DNA of 17,219 nucleotides from JAFGMQ01 sp036733345 (GTDB lineage: Bacteria > Desulfobacterota > DSM-4660 > Desulfatiglandales > Desulfatiglandaceae), in the NCBI GenBank assembly GCA_036733345.1, contig DAINAR010000059.1:1-17219 (forward strand), written 5' to 3'. The notes under the pieces are model-generated. The model worked only from the letters and a program-made list of their open reading frames with translations. It ran no database searches and had not been told where the DNA came from. Position 1 is the stretch's first letter. Each line of letters opens with the position of its first letter. A program made the translations under genes and the position numbers. This document shows positions 7,543-14,903 of this stretch, in pieces.

Positions 7543-8697
7543 CTACACTGATTTTTTCTTTTTTAAAAAATCTCCGATTCGATTCATCCCTTCTTTTATA
7601 TTTTCAAGGGAATTTGCATATGAAAACCTAAGATAACCCTCTGCGTTTTTTCCAAAATCAATCCCGGGTGTAACCCCAACTCCGGCTTTTTCAAGTATTT
7701 CAAAGGCAAGTTCATAAGAGTTATCAGAAAGGTGTTTGGCATTTACCAGCATGTAAAAGGCCCCTTCGGGTTCAACCGAAAGACCGAATCCCAGTTCCCT
7801 GACCTTTCTGATCATATACCTTCGACGTTCATCATATATCTTTTTCATTTCATCGACATCGGCCTGAGCCTTTTTTAGTGCAGTGATTCCAGCCCATTGT
7901 GATATGGTGCCTGCTGATATAAAAAAATTCTGCTGTATTTTCTGGAGCGGTCGGATAAATTGATGTGGAGCTATAAGATAGCCAAGCCGCCAGCCTGTCA
8001 TGGCATAGAGTTTTGAAAACCCGTTGAGTACAAAGGCATTGTCGGTAAATTCCAGTATGGAATGCTCCTGTTTGTTATACACAAGCCCATGGTATATTTC
8101 ATCGGATATCACCGGAGGCCCTAAGCCAGCAATCTTTTCCATCCGTTCACTTGAAAGAAGGTTTCCTGCAGGATTTGAGGGAGAGTTTATCAGGATTGCA
8201 CCGGTCCTGGAATTTATTTTCTTTTTGATGTCTTCATGTCTCAGCTGGAAGCCGTCTTCTTCATAAACATTTACAAAGTTTGGTCTGGCCCCAAGAAAAT
8301 TTGCAAAGTTCGGATAGCAGGGATAATGGGGATCGGATATTATTATTTCATCTCCAGATTCCAGCAGGGCTGAAAAAATCATAAGAAGAGCAGGGGATGT
8401 GCCGGAAGTAACAATGATCTGCCCTGGATCAATATTTACTCCATACTTTTCATGATAATTTTCACAAATAGCCTCTCTCAGTTCTACAATACCAAGGCTG
8501 TGAGTGTAATGGGTTTCTCCTCTTTGTATGGCTGCTCTTCCGGCTTCGCATATGCAGCCGGGTGTTGCAAAGTCAGGCTCACCGATTTCAAGGTGTATGA
8601 TATGCCTGCCTTGTCTTTCAAGTTCATGGGCCTTTTCAAGAACATCCATTACAATGAACGGAGGAATCTGCTGTGCCCTTTCGGTTATCTTATTCAT
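7543..8697 (-). CDS. Class I/II pyridoxal-phosphate aminotransferase (aspartate aminotransferase-like)
   Basis: The 384-residue protein is a fold-type I PLP enzyme of the aspartate aminotransferase superfamily. PLP-contact motifs are in order: the SGTSPAL turn (98-104), NSPSNPAG (171-178) with Asn175, DEIY (199-202) with Asp199, and NGFSKLYAMTGWRLGY (225-240) with the Schiff-base Lys229. Arg357 in YLRFSY would bind the substrate alpha-carboxylate. The substrate cannot be read from sequence; aspartate, alanine or an aromatic acid are all possible. It lies 62 bases after hisG, so a contribution to histidinol-phosphate transamination was considered, but the sequence looks like the AspC/AspB group rather than a clear HisC. 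It is not of the DegT/GnnB type. Confidence 0.88.
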   Translation of the reverse strand: MNKITERAQQIPPFIVMDVLEKAHELERQGRHIIHLEIGEPDFATPGCICEAGRAAIQRGETHYTHSLGIVELREAICENYHEKYGVNIDPGQIIVTSGTSPALLMIFSALLESGDEIIISDPHYPCYPNFANFLGARPNFVNVYEEDGFQLRHEDIKKKINSRTGAILINSPSNPAGNLLSSERMEKIAGLGPPVISDEIYHGLVYNKQEHSILEFTDNAFVLNGFSKLYAMTGWRLGYLIAPHQFIRPLQKIQQNFFISAGTISQWAGITALKKAQADVDEMKKIYDERRRYMIRKVRELGFGLSVEPEGAFYMLVNAKHLSDNSYELAFEILEKAGVGVTPGIDFGKNAEGYLRFSYANSLENIKEGMNRIGDFLKKKKSV

Positions 8698-8759
8698 TTC
8701 CTGACCTAAAAAATGAAATCCTTCACGAATTAATAAGAGCGTTAATAGTACAGATTATT

Positions 8760-9632
8760 TCAGATAACCTTGTTTAAAGGATACTCAATTATTCCCTGAG
8801 CGCCGGCACTCATTAATTGGGGTATTAGATCTCTTACTGTTTTTGATTCAACAATAACCTCAACAGATACCCAGTTGCAGTTGTATAGTGATGCAACAGT
8901 CGGGGCGTTTAAACTCGGCAAAATCTTAATGACTTCCTCAACCCCTTTCTGCGGAATATTCATCTTTAACCCTACCATATTTTCAGCCCTGAGAGCACCC
9001 TTAAGAAGAAGGATTATCTGATCAATTTTTTCCCTTTTCCATTTGTTCTTATAGGATACTCGATTCGCTATCAACTGGGTGTTGGTTTCCATGAGTTCGA
9101 AAAGGATTTTAAGACCATGAGCCTTGATGGTGCTTCCTGTCTCCGTTACTTCAACAACGGCATCGGCAAGGCCAGAAACTGCCTTGGCCTCTGTTGCGCC
9201 CCATGAAAATTCTACGTTAACATCAATATTCTTTTCCCTAAAAAATTTTTTTGTAAAATTGACAAGTTCGGTGGATATTTTTTTCCCCCGCAGGTCTTCA
9301 ATTTTTTTTATTTTTGAATCAGAAGGTACTGCGAGGACCCACTTAGCCGGTTTCTGACTGGTTTTTGAATAAATAAGGTCATCCAACACTATTACGTCAG
9401 ATTCGTTTTCCTCAATCCAGTCTTTGCCAGTCAGACCGGCATCAAGAGTTCCGTTCTCTATGTACCGGGACATTTCCTGGGCACGGCAGATATTACATTC
9501 AATGGAATTGTCATTAATATCAGGAAAATAACTGCGTTCATTCACAGTAATTTTCCAACCTGATTTTTCAAAAAGATTAATTGTGGCGTTCTGAAGGCTT
9601 CCTTTCGGAATGCCGAATTTTAGTTTTTTCAT
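8760..9632 (-). CDS. hisG: ATP phosphoribosyltransferase HisG, long form
   Basis: HisG condenses ATP with PRPP, the first and feedback-controlled step of histidine synthesis. The 290-residue protein is the long form. It has a two-lobed periplasmic-binding-protein-like catalytic domain (about 1-205) and a C-terminal regulatory domain (about 210-290) that binds histidine, so no HisZ partner is needed. The PRPP-site signature GLADAVVEVTETGSTIKAHG (154-173) is intact. Its ATG overlaps the hisI stop as ATGA (9629-9632), indicating translational coupling. Only these two his genes are in the window, so the pathway is dispersed in this genome. Confidence 0.95.
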   Translation of the reverse strand: MKKLKFGIPKGSLQNATINLFEKSGWKITVNERSYFPDINDNSIECNICRAQEMSRYIENGTLDAGLTGKDWIEENESDVIVLDDLIYSKTSQKPAKWVLAVPSDSKIKKIEDLRGKKISTELVNFTKKFFREKNIDVNVEFSWGATEAKAVSGLADAVVEVTETGSTIKAHGLKILFELMETNTQLIANRVSYKNKWKREKIDQIILLLKGALRAENMVGLKMNIPQKGVEEVIKILPSLNAPTVASLYNCNWVSVEVIVESKTVRDLIPQLMSAGAQGIIEYPLNKVI

Positions 9633-10030
9633 TTTTTATAAACCTTTTCAGGATCAAAGATTTTTTTACCCACTACGGTAAAGGTTCCATCTCTATCAAC
9701 TTTTTTGTGAAAGCAGGATTCATAACCAAGATGGCATGCGGCTCCACCAGCCTGATCAACCTTGAAAACTATTGTGTCATTATCACAATCCGCAAAAATT
9801 TCTTTAATTTTCTGAACGTGACCTGATGTCCCGCCTTTATGCCAGAGTTCTTTTCGAGATCGGCTCCAGTAATGAGCCTCTCCTGTCTCAATGCTCTTTT
9901 TCCATGATTCTTCATTGATATATGCGAGCATTAATACATTCCCGGATTTATAATCCTGAACAATAGCAGGCAATAATCCGTTTCCTTTTTTAAAATCCAA
10001 TTCAATATTCTTCTGATTATTATTTTTCAT
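9629..10030 (-). CDS. hisI: Phosphoribosyl-AMP cyclohydrolase HisI
   Basis: HisI opens the adenine ring of phosphoribosyl-AMP, the third step of histidine synthesis. The 133-residue protein is the stand-alone cyclohydrolase, without the HisE pyrophosphohydrolase domain fused in enterobacteria. The magnesium-site cluster DCDND (81-85) and the zinc cysteines Cys82, Cys99 and Cys106 are all present. So are the characteristic segments LMLAYIN (33-39) and HYWSRSRKELWHKG (53-66). It overlaps hisG by four bases. It begins 136 bases after the end of rlmN, a gap that could hold its own promoter, although no convincing hexamer pair was found there. Confidence 0.94.
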   Translation of the reverse strand: MKNNNQKNIELDFKKGNGLLPAIVQDYKSGNVLMLAYINEESWKKSIETGEAHYWSRSRKELWHKGGTSGHVQKIKEIFADCDNDTIVFKVDQAGGAACHLGYESCFHKKVDRDGTFTVVGKKIFDPEKVYKK

Positions 10031-10166
10031 CTTTCAGTATACCCTTTAAATTAAAGCCTTTTTATCATATGAGACTATCATTATTCACTTATAAATCAAG
10101 AGAAAATCTTAATCGTTTTTTAATATATTGTTAAAACCTTATCTCCATGAAGGAAAAGGCAGTGTT

Positions 10167-11246
10167 TTATTTGTCATCACCATTTTGAGCCGCCAGCTGT
10201 CCACATGCCGCCAGAATATCTCTGCCTTTGCTTTTCCTTATGATAGCAGTAAAATTATTTTCTAAAAGTATTTGTTGAAAATGCAGGATTTTTTCCATTG
10301 GAGGCGGAGACAGGTCAGAAGCGGGGGATGCATTTAGAGGGATCAGGTTTATTTTCGCCCTCATATTACTCAACAGTCTGCAAAGGTTTTTTGCGTCCCT
10401 GTCACGGTCATTAATACCATTTATAAGTATATATTCGAAGGTTATCATGCGCCTGTTGGGAAGCGGGATATATCTGCATGTTTCCAGCAGGCTGCTCAAG
10501 GGATATTTGCGGTTAACCGGCATCAGATAACTGCGGGTTTCGTCATCAGCAGCATTCAGGGAGACAGCAATGTTTATGGTTATATCCTGTCCTAATTTTA
10601 TTAATTCAGGAACCAGTCCGCATGTTGAAAGGGTTATTTTGCGATGAGAAAAGTTCATCCCATCCGGACTGATCATATTCCCTACAGCTTTAAGGACGCT
10701 GCTGTAATTTGCCAATGGTTCGCCCATGCCCATTAAAACGATATTCGTAAGTCTTTCAGGTTCTTTTATACATCGCTTTACCTGTATAACCTGTTCAATA
10801 ATCTCTGAGGATGTGAGATTTCTTTTGAGACCCTGCTTTGCCGTCAGACAAAAACGGCAGCCCATGGAACAACCTGCCTGTGAAGATATGCAAAGTGTTG
10901 AATGGTCTTTTTCGTGAATAAGTACAGATTCGATCAAAATGCCATCCGGGAGCCTGAACAGATACTTCTCGGTCCCATCTTCCGATACAAGAACCTTAAT
11001 CTTCTCAAGTAATTCAATATTTGCCTTCTCTTTTAAAAGTAATCTTAAGGGCTTTCTAATATCCGTCATATCGTCAAACGAGCTGGCCAGCCTTTTAAGG
11101 AGCCAGTGACGGATTTGCCGGCCTCGATATGCTTCGAGCCCCATTCCAGCAACCCATTCCTCTATTTCACTTGAATCCATTCCCTTTATATCAGCCTTCA
11201 TTTTTTCCACGCAATCCATTATTTCTTTATTATGATGATTCGTCAC
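10167..11246 (-). CDS. rlmN: Dual-specificity 23S rRNA (A2503)/tRNA (A37) C2-methyltransferase RlmN
   Basis: RlmN is a radical-SAM enzyme that methylates C2 of A2503 in 23S rRNA and A37 in some tRNAs. The 359-residue frame shows the CX3CX2C iron-sulfur motif (Cys126, Cys130, Cys133), the SAM-binding GMGEPL (173-178), and both mechanistic cysteines: Cys119 (E. coli Cys118) and Cys348 (E. coli Cys355). An N-terminal RNA-binding accessory domain precedes the barrel. The start is uncertain. GTG 11246 overlaps the end of thyA by 17 bases, while ATG 11219 would leave a 10-base gap and drop nine poorly conserved residues. Neither has a strong ribosome site. It is probably co-transcribed with thyA. 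Confidence 0.94.
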   Translation of the reverse strand: MTNHHNKEIMDCVEKMKADIKGMDSSEIEEWVAGMGLEAYRGRQIRHWLLKRLASSFDDMTDIRKPLRLLLKEKANIELLEKIKVLVSEDGTEKYLFRLPDGILIESVLIHEKDHSTLCISSQAGCSMGCRFCLTAKQGLKRNLTSSEIIEQVIQVKRCIKEPERLTNIVLMGMGEPLANYSSVLKAVGNMISPDGMNFSHRKITLSTCGLVPELIKLGQDITINIAVSLNAADDETRSYLMPVNRKYPLSSLLETCRYIPLPNRRMITFEYILINGINDRDRDAKNLCRLLSNMRAKINLIPLNASPASDLSPPPMEKILHFQQILLENNFTAIIRKSKGRDILAACGQLAAQNGDDK

Positions 11247-11892
11247 GCATTGTTCTCAGCTTGGCCAGATCCCATGCATAGTCATATATATGAAGGCCTT
11301 TGCTTAACGCTATTATTTCTCCGTCTTCCACACCTATGGTTGATGACATATATTCCTTGAGCATTTGAATAGCACCCAGGTTTGCTGGAAAGCCGTTCCA
11401 TAGATCCCAGGAACGAAAATATAAAATGAAATGAAGCTTGCCTTCTTTAATACGGGTATCAATTCCTCGAAGACATGGAGGATCATTAAGAAAGATCGCC
11501 TGTGCGTCACCTACTGTCATATATGCCTGGTTGGTTTCGTACCCATCCTCTTTATACATTCTAATAACTTCAGCGATCTGGGGTTCCAGATATTGACCAT
11601 AGGTATAGTCTTCGCCCGGTTGTTTTGCGGAGGTCATAAGATATGGCAGATATTCCTCGAGATAGCCTTCGGCAACCGGGTTCGGGATACCAAGCGATGG
11701 AGGTATATCAGGCAGGAGAGGACGTACTCCCGGGTACTTTATATGTACAGTAATAAAATCAAATTCCAGCCTTTTTTGACCCTCATAGCTGCCTCTTTGA
11801 ATAACATATTTGCGGCCGGTTTCAAGCAGTCTGTAAATACACTGAAACCAGGCATCAGGCAAATCGCGTGCTTCAATGAACTCAGGCTTCAT
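11230..11892 (-). CDS. thyA: Thymidylate synthase, archaeal type (ThyA superfamily)
   Basis: The 220-residue protein should methylate dUMP to dTMP with methylene-tetrahydrofolate or an analogous cofactor. With a constant offset of 6, the E. coli ThyA active-site residues are all present: Cys140 (C146), Arg160 (R166), Ser161, Asp163 (D169), Asn171 (N177), His201 (H207) and Tyr203 (Y209). They lie in DPPCLRG, RSWDLWNGFPANLG and LHIYDY. The length and these variants match methanogen-type synthases, which are shorter than the 264-residue E. coli enzyme. The partner-subunit phosphate-binding pair R126-R127 of E. coli falls at Thr120-Asn121. The frame is open back to 12006, but an AAGGAAGGG ribosome site (11897-11905) just before ATG 11892 fixes the start. 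No dihydrofolate reductase gene is nearby. Confidence 0.87.
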   Translation of the reverse strand: MKPEFIEARDLPDAWFQCIYRLLETGRKYVIQRGSYEGQKRLEFDFITVHIKYPGVRPLLPDIPPSLGIPNPVAEGYLEEYLPYLMTSAKQPGEDYTYGQYLEPQIAEVIRMYKEDGYETNQAYMTVGDAQAIFLNDPPCLRGIDTRIKEGKLHFILYFRSWDLWNGFPANLGAIQMLKEYMSSTIGVEDGEIIALSKGLHIYDYAWDLAKLRTMRDESS

Positions 11893-11896
11893 AGTT

Positions 11897-11905
11897 CCCT
11901 TCCTT
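11897..11905 (-). promoter_or_regulatory. Strong ribosome binding site that fixes the thyA start
   Basis: On the minus strand AAGGAAGGG precedes ATG 11892 by 4 bases (8 from the AAGGA core). This excludes the 38-codon upstream extension as a likely part of the protein. Confidence 0.7.
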
Positions 11906-11928
11906 TTAAGTCTGTATTTGAATAAATG

Positions 11929-11961
11929 TTTATATTCGCAGGGAAGAATATTTTTTGTCAA
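11929..11961 (-). promoter_or_regulatory. Possible thyA promoter with over-long spacer
   Basis: A perfect TTGACA (11961 down to 11956) is followed by TATAAA (11934 to 11929) with a 21-base spacer. This is longer than the usual 16-18. The location, 37 bases before the start codon, is right, but the spacer makes the call weak. Confidence 0.3.
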
Positions 11962-12037
11962 TTTAAAAAACATTAAAAAAAATTGCGAAAAATGAATCAT
12001 TACCACCTGAGCGTGATGAGTCTCAGTCTTTTTAGTC

Positions 12038-12065
12038 TTTACTTCTTTGTTTAAAATAGTACAAT
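12038..12065 (+). promoter_or_regulatory. Possible sigma-70-type promoter for the S16/PDZ gene
   Basis: TTTACT (12038-12043) and TACAAT (12060-12065) are separated by 16 bases and lie about 50 bases before the TTG start at 12114. Matches are 4 of 6 and 5 of 6. The 221-base region 11893-12113 separates divergent genes and must hold promoters for both sides. Confidence 0.4.
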
Positions 12066-12101
12066 TTCGCCATGCCCATTACTTTTAGTGATTGATAATC
12101 G

Positions 12102-12106
12102 GGAGG
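12102..12106 (+). promoter_or_regulatory. Ribosome binding site that supports a TTG start at 12114
   Basis: GGAGG lies 7 bases before TTG 12114, and the resulting N terminus is a clean signal peptide. The site and peptide together decide this non-ATG start. Confidence 0.65.
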
Positions 12107-12113
12107 ATTAGCC

Positions 12114-14318
12114 TTGAGAAAGTGCAAGTGTCTATATTTCCTTTCAGCCTTGTTCTGGCTTTTATCTTTTTCTTTCCCAAATACAATAAATGCCGGTGAA
12201 GTGGTTATCGACTGGCTGTGGTTTAATCCAATAATGAAAACGGGTGGTGTCAGCCGTGGTTATGTAACGGCAGAACCAAATCCAAAGAAAAGAATTTCGG
12301 TTGGTATATTTGAAAACGTTGCAGGTGGGGCAGGGCCCATGATGAGTTCGGCCGGTTGGATGGCTGCTGCCATGGCAAGTCAAATACTTGGCATAGATCT
12401 TAGTAATTACAGGATTTCTTATGATATTTTTGGCAGCGTTGACGGTCCAGGTACTGGTGGCCTTACCACAGTTGGGGTCATAGCGGCAATCCGTGGAGAT
12501 CATATTAAGGATGATGTGACAATGACAGGCACGATAAACCCTGACGGTACTATTGGACCTGCAGGAGGCATCCCTCAGAAAATTCAGGGTGCCGTAAGGG
12601 CCGGCAAAAAAACTGTTTTGATTCCATATGGAAGCAGATATGCCTATGATCTTATAACTGAGTCAATGGTTGACCTGGTTGATCTTGGCCACTCTTTGGG
12701 TGCCAGGATTATTCAGACAGGGGATATATATGAGGCATATGAATATTTGACAGGCAGCCGGCTTTCAAAGCCTAAAGTAAAGGAGGATATCCTTCCCGAT
12801 ATACCGAAACACGTCTTTGATCGTACAGGAGATGCAGTCAGAGCCTGGCATGACAGACATAAAGAAACCCGGGCAAAATATAAGTTAATACCAAACAATT
12901 ATAAGAGCCAGAATATAACCCGGACTATGGAGCTGGCAGAAGCACTTTATAAAGGCTCCCTGGATTCCCTGCTTCAGGGAAACATAAGTGTGGCCTACAG
13001 TAGAGCAGTAATGTCTTTTATCATAGGGTATTCGGCGTATCTTCAGGCAGATGTATTAAGAACTCTGTCAACCCTCCAGGGTAATCCCAAAGAGGCGGTT
13101 AAAAATTATATTGATCTATACAGACTTTCCCAGGAAAGCGTTAATTCGTTTTATTCCCGATTAGATACGGAACAGATCAATACCCTGAGTGATATTATTA
13201 CCCTGGCTGATGCCTATGCCAAGGTGATTCAGGCCAAGGGATGTATACTGCTTTCCCAGAACTTTGAGAGGAGCATGCTTGCAATTGAAAACCTTATGCA
13301 GGAAGCAGGGCGTTTATCTGGAGGCCCACGTCCCGTATTGGGAATTACCGTATCAAAATCCCCGTACGGCCAGGGATTAATGGTCAATGAAGTTTTACCT
13401 GACAGTATGGCTTTCCGTGAAGGTATTTTAGCAGGTGATATCATTTATCGTATTAATGATTATGCTGTTGAATCTGTACGCGAAGTGGGTGAATTATTTC
13501 AGCAGACAAGAATCGGCGACACACTGAGGTTTTCAATTTTAAGGGGAAATGAACAGATAGTTGTCAGACTTATATATATTTCAGATGCCTTGTCATCCGG
13601 GGAATCATCAAATTCTCAACAGGCACAAGTCAAGCAGAAACTTCTGGAAAAATGGTTTCAAAAGATGTTTTTAACTGTGATGTTTTATAAAATGAGTGAG
13701 GTTTCTATTGAGCTTGCTCATGACAGGCTTAATATCTGTCTGGGTTTTGGTGAGAAAGGAATGCCTGAACCTGTCGCTGTAAAAGGTCTTGCAACTCTTT
13801 TTTCTGTGGCAGCAGATGTTAATATGCGATATTTTGAAAGCCTTTACATTGAGCAAGAAGCCGATAAAATGGGGGCTTCACCTGCTCTGGCCAGGATGAA
13901 ACTTATGGAAAATGATCTTACATTCGGCTTGACTTATGCTTCTTACACGGGCTTTATTAACTTTCCTCCAAAGAGCGATGTAGCCCGCCTGGGAGCGGCT
14001 ATGGAGCTGTTTTGTGCTACATCGGGTCTGCTTACAAAATATTATTCACTTATGGCTATGATAGATAAATCGGGTAATGTGGTAAAAGTGGACCAGGAAC
14101 AGTCATTGATTAATATGCTTGATCTGGCCTTAAAAAATGTGCGTCAAAATATAATTCTTGCAAAAGAAGGCGGAAATATTCCTGTCTGGGCTCAGCTTTA
14201 TTATGAAGTTGGCAAATATTCACGTGAGGGAAATTTAAATGATAAACTGCAGGCGCTAATGTCCTTTTGGTACGCTGCGGTGCAGTCGAGGACAATTTAT
14301 TTCCTGAGCGGAAGATAA
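12114..14318 (+). CDS. Exported Lon-like (S16) domain and PDZ domain protein lacking the catalytic serine
   Basis: This 734-residue protein begins with a Sec-type signal peptide (basic MRKCK, hydrophobic 7-21, likely cleavage after NTINA at 27). It should act outside the cytoplasm. Residues about 45-215 resemble the proteolytic domain of Lon and of archaeal membrane S16 peptidases. DGPGTGG (110-116), MTGTINPDGTIGPAGG (137-152) and PQKIQGAVRAGKKTVLIP (154-171) align without gaps to E. coli Lon. The catalytic lysine (K722) is Lys156 and Thr704 is Thr138, but Ser679 is Gly113 (codon GGT, 12450-12452). Thr114 is adjacent. A PDZ domain spans about 405-490 (GITVSKSPYGQG, LPDSMAFREGILAGD). The rest is mostly helical and unrecognised. 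It may be a pseudoprotease, chaperone or scaffold, or use Thr114. No partner gene is evident. Confidence 0.8.
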   Translation: MRKCKCLYFLSALFWLLSFSFPNTINAGEVVIDWLWFNPIMKTGGVSRGYVTAEPNPKKRISVGIFENVAGGAGPMMSSAGWMAAAMASQILGIDLSNYRISYDIFGSVDGPGTGGLTTVGVIAAIRGDHIKDDVTMTGTINPDGTIGPAGGIPQKIQGAVRAGKKTVLIPYGSRYAYDLITESMVDLVDLGHSLGARIIQTGDIYEAYEYLTGSRLSKPKVKEDILPDIPKHVFDRTGDAVRAWHDRHKETRAKYKLIPNNYKSQNITRTMELAEALYKGSLDSLLQGNISVAYSRAVMSFIIGYSAYLQADVLRTLSTLQGNPKEAVKNYIDLYRLSQESVNSFYSRLDTEQINTLSDIITLADAYAKVIQAKGCILLSQNFERSMLAIENLMQEAGRLSGGPRPVLGITVSKSPYGQGLMVNEVLPDSMAFREGILAGDIIYRINDYAVESVREVGELFQQTRIGDTLRFSILRGNEQIVVRLIYISDALSSGESSNSQQAQVKQKLLEKWFQKMFLTVMFYKMSEVSIELAHDRLNICLGFGEKGMPEPVAVKGLATLFSVAADVNMRYFESLYIEQEADKMGASPALARMKLMENDLTFGLTYASYTGFINFPPKSDVARLGAAMELFCATSGLLTKYYSLMAMIDKSGNVVKVDQEQSLINMLDLALKNVRQNIILAKEGGNIPVWAQLYYEVGKYSREGNLNDKLQALMSFWYAAVQSRTIYFLSGR

Positions 14319-14520
14319 TAAAAATGTATTTTATTCTTATTTGGAATTTTTATACAATTATAAAATAAGGTATAATTTTAATTTTTAAATATTTTTTGGT
14401 AGACAAAAATTATAAACTTGTAAAAAATAAATCAACTTTGTATTAGAATATATTAAAATCGGATTAGTTTGTTAACCAGGATCTGGGAGTTTTGGTGTTT
14501 TTAAAAATATTAAATCAAAA
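14319..14520 (+). other. AT-rich intergenic leader upstream of the HU gene
   Basis: This stretch is extremely AT-rich with many short A and T tracts, so it may be curved. A perfect TATAAT occurs at 14371-14376, but only a weak TTTTAT (14348-14353) sits at -35. Other partial hexamers (TTGTAA 14419-14424 with TATTAG 14441-14446) are no better. It probably holds the HU promoter, but the exact site is not decidable by eye. No reading frame of note and no terminator for the preceding gene were seen. Confidence 0.4.
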
Positions 14521-14532
14521 GGAGGAGGAAAG

Positions 14533-14802
14533 ATGAACAAAGGTGATTTGATTAATGAGGTTGCAAAAGTAGTCAAAACAAAGAAGGAGGCTCAGGCGGC
14601 AGTAGATGCGGTTATTTCATCAATTACAAAGTCACTGAAAAAGAAAGAAGCTGTCACTCTGGTTGGTTTTGGAACCTTTAAAACCCAGAAAAGAAACGCC
14701 AGGAAAGGAAGAAATCCACAGACAGGCCAGGAGATAAAAATTAAGGCAAAAAACGTTCCTAAATTTGTAGCCGGAAAAGCATTGAAAGATGCTGTGGGTT
14801 GA
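14533..14802 (+). CDS. hup: DNA-binding protein HU
   Basis: HU is a small dimeric nucleoid protein that bends DNA without strong sequence preference. The 89-residue protein has the family length. It shows the GFGTF turn (45-49) and the flexible arm with ARKGRNPQTG (56-65), whose Pro62 intercalates into the minor groove. It ends in VPKFVAGKALKDAV. A very strong ribosome site, GGAGGAGG (14521-14528), precedes the ATG, as expected for an abundant protein. An intrinsic terminator follows, so the gene is probably monocistronic. The arm sequence points to HU rather than IHF. Confidence 0.95.
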   Translation: MNKGDLINEVAKVVKTKKEAQAAVDAVISSITKSLKKKEAVTLVGFGTFKTQKRNARKGRNPQTGQEIKIKAKNVPKFVAGKALKDAVG

Positions 14803-14832
14803 TAACTAATCTGAAATTTTTGAATAGATAAT

Positions 14833-14866
14833 ACCCTCATTGGAGTTTTTCTGATGGGGGTTTTTT
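14833..14866 (+). terminator. Rho-independent terminator after HU gene
   Basis: ACCCTCAT (14833-14840) pairs with ATGGGGGT (14854-14861), 8 bp with one G-U pair. A T-run (14861-14866) follows directly. It lies 30 bases after the HU stop codon. Confidence 0.85.
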
Positions 14867-14903
14867 CTGGATTTATACATTTGAGTAAAGGCAGAATTAT
14901 TAG

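Noticed and set aside
7543..8697. The aminotransferase as the missing GnnB or as HisC
   Set aside because: GnnB belongs to the DegT/DnrJ/EryC1 family, whereas this has aspartate-aminotransferase-type motifs around Lys229 and Arg357. It does not look like a clear HisC either.
10088..10112. Weak hairpin in the rlmN-hisI gap (minus-strand ATTAAGA with TCTTGAT)
   Set aside because: The stem is short and AT-rich with a G-U pair, and no real T-run follows. It was not called as a terminator.
11893..12006. 38-residue hydrophobic N-terminal extension of the thymidylate synthase
   Set aside because: A strong AAGGAAGGG site sits just before ATG 11892, and the extension has no counterpart in the family. 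The open frame upstream is probably chance in AT-rich DNA.
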